Assembly: GCA_047608145.1 (NCBI GenBank)
Contig: JASGDC010000036.1
Location: forward strand, 1 to 47,287
Direction: 5' to 3'
Length of the DNA: 47,287 nt
Source of the DNA: JASGDC01 sp047608145
GTDB taxonomy: Bacteria > Actinomycetota > Actinomycetes > Actinomycetales > Micrococcaceae
Shown here: one piece after another, positions 44,823 through 47,287 of the stretch
Layout of the letters: each line of letters begins with the position of its first letter
How positions within the stretch are numbered: position 1 is the stretch's first letter
Translations under genes and position numbers: made by a program
The notes under the pieces: model-generated
The model's input: only the letters and a program-made list of their open reading frames with translations
Told to the model about the DNA's origin: nothing
Database searches by the model: none

Positions 44823-44895
44823 ATTTCATTACATCAGAAATTACTAACCAACGATTTTCATTAAATTAACTTGTTCTTTGAATTCAAGAGGAGGT

Positions 44896-44924
44896 TTACC
44901 CATAATTTCCTAACAGTTAAAATA
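44896..44924 (+). promoter_or_regulatory. candidate tracrRNA promoter
   Basis: TTTACC (44896-44901) and TAAAAT (44919-44924) are separated by 17 bases, giving a fair sigma-70-like promoter on the plus strand. Transcription would start near 44931, just before the candidate anti-repeat. Confidence 0.5.
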
Positions 44925-44930
44925 GAAAGA

Positions 44931-45070
44931 TAGACCCCAACCATCATGAGCTTATATCAGAGACCTGACCGAGGATCGATTAATTTAATGCTATCGTATT
45001 CTTTACGCACATAAAAATTTCAAGCATTGTAAGCTAGATTCTTTGTGATAATTAACAATTATCACAATAC
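44931..45070 (+). ncRNA. candidate tracrRNA (anti-repeat plus hairpins)
   Basis: In the 330-base gene-free gap (44823-45152), positions 44954-44977 read TATATCA, GAGACCT, then GAGGAT. These are complementary to repeat positions 26-32, 17-23 and 8-13 respectively, giving about 20 base pairs (one G-U) with a 2-base bulge and a small internal loop. This is the layout of a tracrRNA anti-repeat. The downstream sequence can form a hairpin joining AATGCT (44988-44993) with AGCATT (45025-45030), then an 11-bp perfect hairpin (45045-45069). A promoter-like element lies upstream. The strand agrees with crRNAs made from the plus strand. Exact ends are unknown and no strong U-tract terminator is seen. 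Confidence 0.6.
45045..45069. repeat. 25-bp perfect palindrome in the tracrRNA tail
   Basis: TTGTGATAATT and AATTATCACAA are 11-bp perfect arms around AAC. As RNA it forms a stable hairpin that could close the candidate tracrRNA. As DNA it looks like an operator. No T run follows on the plus strand. Confidence 0.7.
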
Positions 45071-45152
45071 TTAGTCCAATAGGTATTCACATTACTATAA
45101 CCTTGAATATATTACTGAATTAGTTTTAGCATTAGAGCTGTTAACAAGATAA

Positions 45153-45188
45153 GTCAAGAATCTTCTTAAGGTCTCCTTGATATACTTA
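45153..45188 (+). repeat. degenerate terminal CRISPR repeat
   Basis: This first copy reads GTCAAGAATC instead of GTTGAGAATC (two changes, positions 3 and 4), while the other 30 copies look identical. A degenerate end repeat marks the old, adaptation-inactive end of an array. Confidence 0.85.
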
Positions 45189-47108
45189 TGAAGCTGAGCA
45201 GTTAGAGTTTTGCACGGTTGAGAATCTTCTTAAGGTCTCCTTGATATACTTACAGGATTTTCTGCAGTAAACTTCACATCGTTGAGAATCTTCTTAAGGT
45301 CTCCTTGATATACTTATGCACAAATGCCTTATGCGGGGGATTGTGTTGAGAATCTTCTTAAGGTCTCCTTGATATACTTAGCGCGTAAATTGCGTCGCGA
45401 AGTCTCAAGTTGAGAATCTTCTTAAGGTCTCCTTGATATACTTAAATAATCAAAAAGTCGCTGTCGGTGGTGGTTGAGAATCTTCTTAAGGTCTCCTTGA
45501 TATACTTATGATTATTGATAAGTTGCATTTTCTAGTGTTGAGAATCTTCTTAAGGTCTCCTTGATATACTTACTGCGAAAGAAACTGTTGCACCTGTTGT
45601 GTTGAGAATCTTCTTAAGGTCTCCTTGATATACTTAGTTGTTGACGCAGGGGTTATGAGCGATGGTTGAGAATCTTCTTAAGGTCTCCTTGATATACTTA
45701 CTTCAGCAAGTGGATCTGTCGAATAAATGTTGAGAATCTTCTTAAGGTCTCCTTGATATACTTATCGAGCTTGTTGTAGCTCCTGATGGAAAGTTGAGAA
45801 TCTTCTTAAGGTCTCCTTGATATACTTAAGTAAATAACCGATAGCGTTCAGCATTAGTTGAGAATCTTCTTAAGGTCTCCTTGATATACTTATGCTTTTT
45901 TAATACCCACTGAAAGGGGAGTTGAGAATCTTCTTAAGGTCTCCTTGATATACTTATCAGGAAGACTCAGGAAACTGCAGCTACGTTGAGAATCTTCTTA
46001 AGGTCTCCTTGATATACTTAAAAATTATCTCAATGATGGTGGAGCTTCGTTGAGAATCTTCTTAAGGTCTCCTTGATATACTTATGCAATACCTGTATTA
46101 GCTGATTGGAAGGTTGAGAATCTTCTTAAGGTCTCCTTGATATACTTATTATTAATGCTGTATGGATATCGTCCAGGTTGAGAATCTTCTTAAGGTCTCC
46201 TTGATATACTTACAATCATCAGGAAGACTAATGTGACTGTGTTGAGAATCTTCTTAAGGTCTCCTTGATATACTTACAGGCTGGGGCTTAGAATTTCTTG
46301 GCTGGTTGAGAATCTTCTTAAGGTCTCCTTGATATACTTATGCGAACTTACGCTAGATTAGCTTTAAGGTTGAGAATCTTCTTAAGGTCTCCTTGATATA
46401 CTTAAATTACTAGCGCTGAAGTCGTTTCTTGAGTTGAGAATCTTCTTAAGGTCTCCTTGATATACTTAAGGTAGATAAGCACTACCTACAGTACCTGTTG
46501 AGAATCTTCTTAAGGTCTCCTTGATATACTTACTTCGACATCTCGTGTATCGTCCCAACCGTTGAGAATCTTCTTAAGGTCTCCTTGATATACTTAACAG
46601 TCGAAATGACTGAAAAAGCTGAAAGTTGAGAATCTTCTTAAGGTCTCCTTGATATACTTACGCAGGAGTGAAAGACACAACAGCTGGGGTTGAGAATCTT
46701 CTTAAGGTCTCCTTGATATACTTATTTCCCAGTAGGAAATCTTTTGTCCTGTGTTGAGAATCTTCTTAAGGTCTCCTTGATATACTTAACAGAGGCAACA
46801 TGTTAGATATTTTTGCGTTGAGAATCTTCTTAAGGTCTCCTTGATATACTTAGGGTCAAAATGTGGAATGCAATTTTTATGTTGAGAATCTTCTTAAGGT
46901 CTCCTTGATATACTTAATGAATTGCTAGGGGATTTTGTGAAATTGTTGAGAATCTTCTTAAGGTCTCCTTGATATACTTATTAGCTTAATTTCTAGAGGT
47001 GCTGAAGCGTTGAGAATCTTCTTAAGGTCTCCTTGATATACTTAATGACGCACTAGCTTACGCGAGTCAAGGGTTGAGAATCTTCTTAAGGTCTCCTTGA
47101 TATACTTA
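45153..47108 (+). CRISPR. CRISPR array, 31 repeats of 36 bp and 30 spacers of 28 bp (type II-C-like)
   Basis: The 36-bp repeat (GTTGAGAATCTTCTTAAGGT then CTCCTTGATATACTTA) occurs at 45153 and every 64 bases up to 47073, with 30 different spacers of exactly 28 bp. The repeat has no strong internal palindrome, which argues against type I. Its 3' end (CCTTGATATACTTA) is like the actinobacterial type II repeats I remember, and an anti-repeat lies upstream. Each repeat carries TGATATACT (positions 26-34), an extended -10 promoter, so crRNAs are probably started individually within spacers on the plus strand. No cas gene is inside the window. They are expected to the right of 47287. Confidence 0.97.
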
Positions 47109-47145
47109 AGGAGACCGATTTTACCCCTATTTTTAGGGGTAAAAT
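47090..47145 (+). terminator. double hairpin closing the CRISPR array
   Basis: The last repeat and flank form two adjacent hairpins. GGTCTCCTT (47090-47098, inside the repeat) pairs with AAGGAGACC (47108-47116), and ATTTTACCCCTA (47118-47129) pairs with TAGGGGTAAAAT (47134-47145) around TTTT. The second is followed by TAATTTTCG. This could terminate transcripts initiated by the last repeat promoter. Alternatively it is an adaptation (leader-like) element. Confidence 0.6.
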
Positions 47146-47203
47146 TAATTTTCGTGTCTAAATTTTGACTTATAGGCCATAATGTGTTGTTGGTTCGAGT
47201 GTG

Positions 47204-47287
47204 TTACTCGGTTGTGTTGGCCCAGATTGCACCTCCTTTGTATCTGATTGTTTGGTATGATTTGTCGATTTCTTTTGGCCCTATTTG
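47204..47287 (-). CDS. possible C-terminal end of a gene cut by the window edge
   Basis: One minus-strand frame is open from the window edge to a TAA at 47204-47206, encoding 27 residues with IGPKEIDKSYQTIRYKGG. If cas genes lie to the right and read toward the array, this could be the end of the nearest one. However, the frame is short and I recognise no Cas1, Cas2 or Cas9 motif. A plus-strand frame is also open to the edge, so this is only a possibility. Confidence 0.2.
   Translation of the reverse strand, partial: QIGPKEIDKSYQTIRYKGGAIWANTTE

Noticed and set aside
45153..47108. Type I or type V classification of the array
   Set aside because: The repeat lacks the strong internal palindrome of type I and the conserved 3' hairpin of Cas12a repeats, while an anti-repeat and repeat promoters favour type II-C. 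Without cas genes this stays an inference.
47230..47239. CACCTCCTTT resembling the 3' end of 16S rRNA (or AAAGGAGGTG ribosome site on the minus strand)
   Set aside because: The surrounding sequence is not 16S rRNA, and no standard start codon lies at proper spacing on the minus strand.

Overview
The window is an AT-rich stretch of an actinobacterial chromosome. The protein families and gene neighbourhoods are actinobacterial: ANTAR regulator PdtaR beside polA, an aroC-aroKB-aroQ-efp-nusB block, alaS-ruvX-mltG-aroE, trpC/lgt/pyk, CoaC with a PAMHTEMW motif, MurT/GatD, and a Tat-exported protein with an actinobacterial-style signal. I cannot name the genus. The combination fits a low-GC relative of Bifidobacteriales/Actinomycetales, probably host-associated, since several conserved blocks have lost members.

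Layout. Positions 126-13674 are one long leftward gene train: alaS, ruvX, mltG, the shikimate genes, efp, nusB, two membrane proteins, gmk, rpoZ, and separate coaC and coaB. Positions 13823-15419 hold a Tat-exported Ig-like surface protein and a MarR regulator. Then come rpsD, a thioredoxin, uppP, polA, a thioesterase and pdtaR (15508-21685). A tRNA-Leu(CAA) at 21798 opens a decayed zone (21919-23454) with an alpha/beta-hydrolase remnant, a small intact membrane protein, and a marR remnant fused head-to-head to a flavin-reductase remnant. EVE and DUF1697 genes follow, then pyk, lgt, trpC, a TPM-less coiled-coil protein and a riboflavin operon (ribD-E-B-A-H). Divergent from ribD are rsmI and murT-gatD. 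Next are a HelD-type helicase, a membrane metallophosphoesterase, a TPR protein, a broken MFS transporter, an old-yellow-enzyme oxidoreductase and a HIRAN-like membrane protein.

The most interesting region is the right end (about 44890-47150). It is a CRISPR locus whose cas genes are not in the window. There are 31 copies of a 36-bp repeat and 30 spacers of exactly 28 bp, so the period is a constant 64 bp over nearly 2 kb. Every intact repeat ends in an extended -10 promoter motif (TGATATACT) that would start transcription about five bases into the following spacer. This is the arrangement described for Neisseria and Campylobacter type II-C arrays. About 200 bp upstream I found an unannotated anti-repeat (44954-44977) that could form about 20 base pairs with the repeat. 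It has a plausible promoter in front and hairpins behind, so it is a strong candidate tracrRNA. The only degenerate repeat is at the left end, and two nested hairpins close the right end. I therefore infer a Cas9-type (II-C-like) system whose cas genes lie beyond the right edge.

Functionally, the window combines translation and cell-wall housekeeping (efp, rpsD, alaS, uppP, mltG, murT/gatD, lgt), aromatic amino-acid and riboflavin synthesis, and genome-maintenance or defence genes (polA, ruvX, HelD, HIRAN protein, EVE protein, CRISPR). Reading frames were judged by eye and family calls come from remembered motifs. No database search was run.
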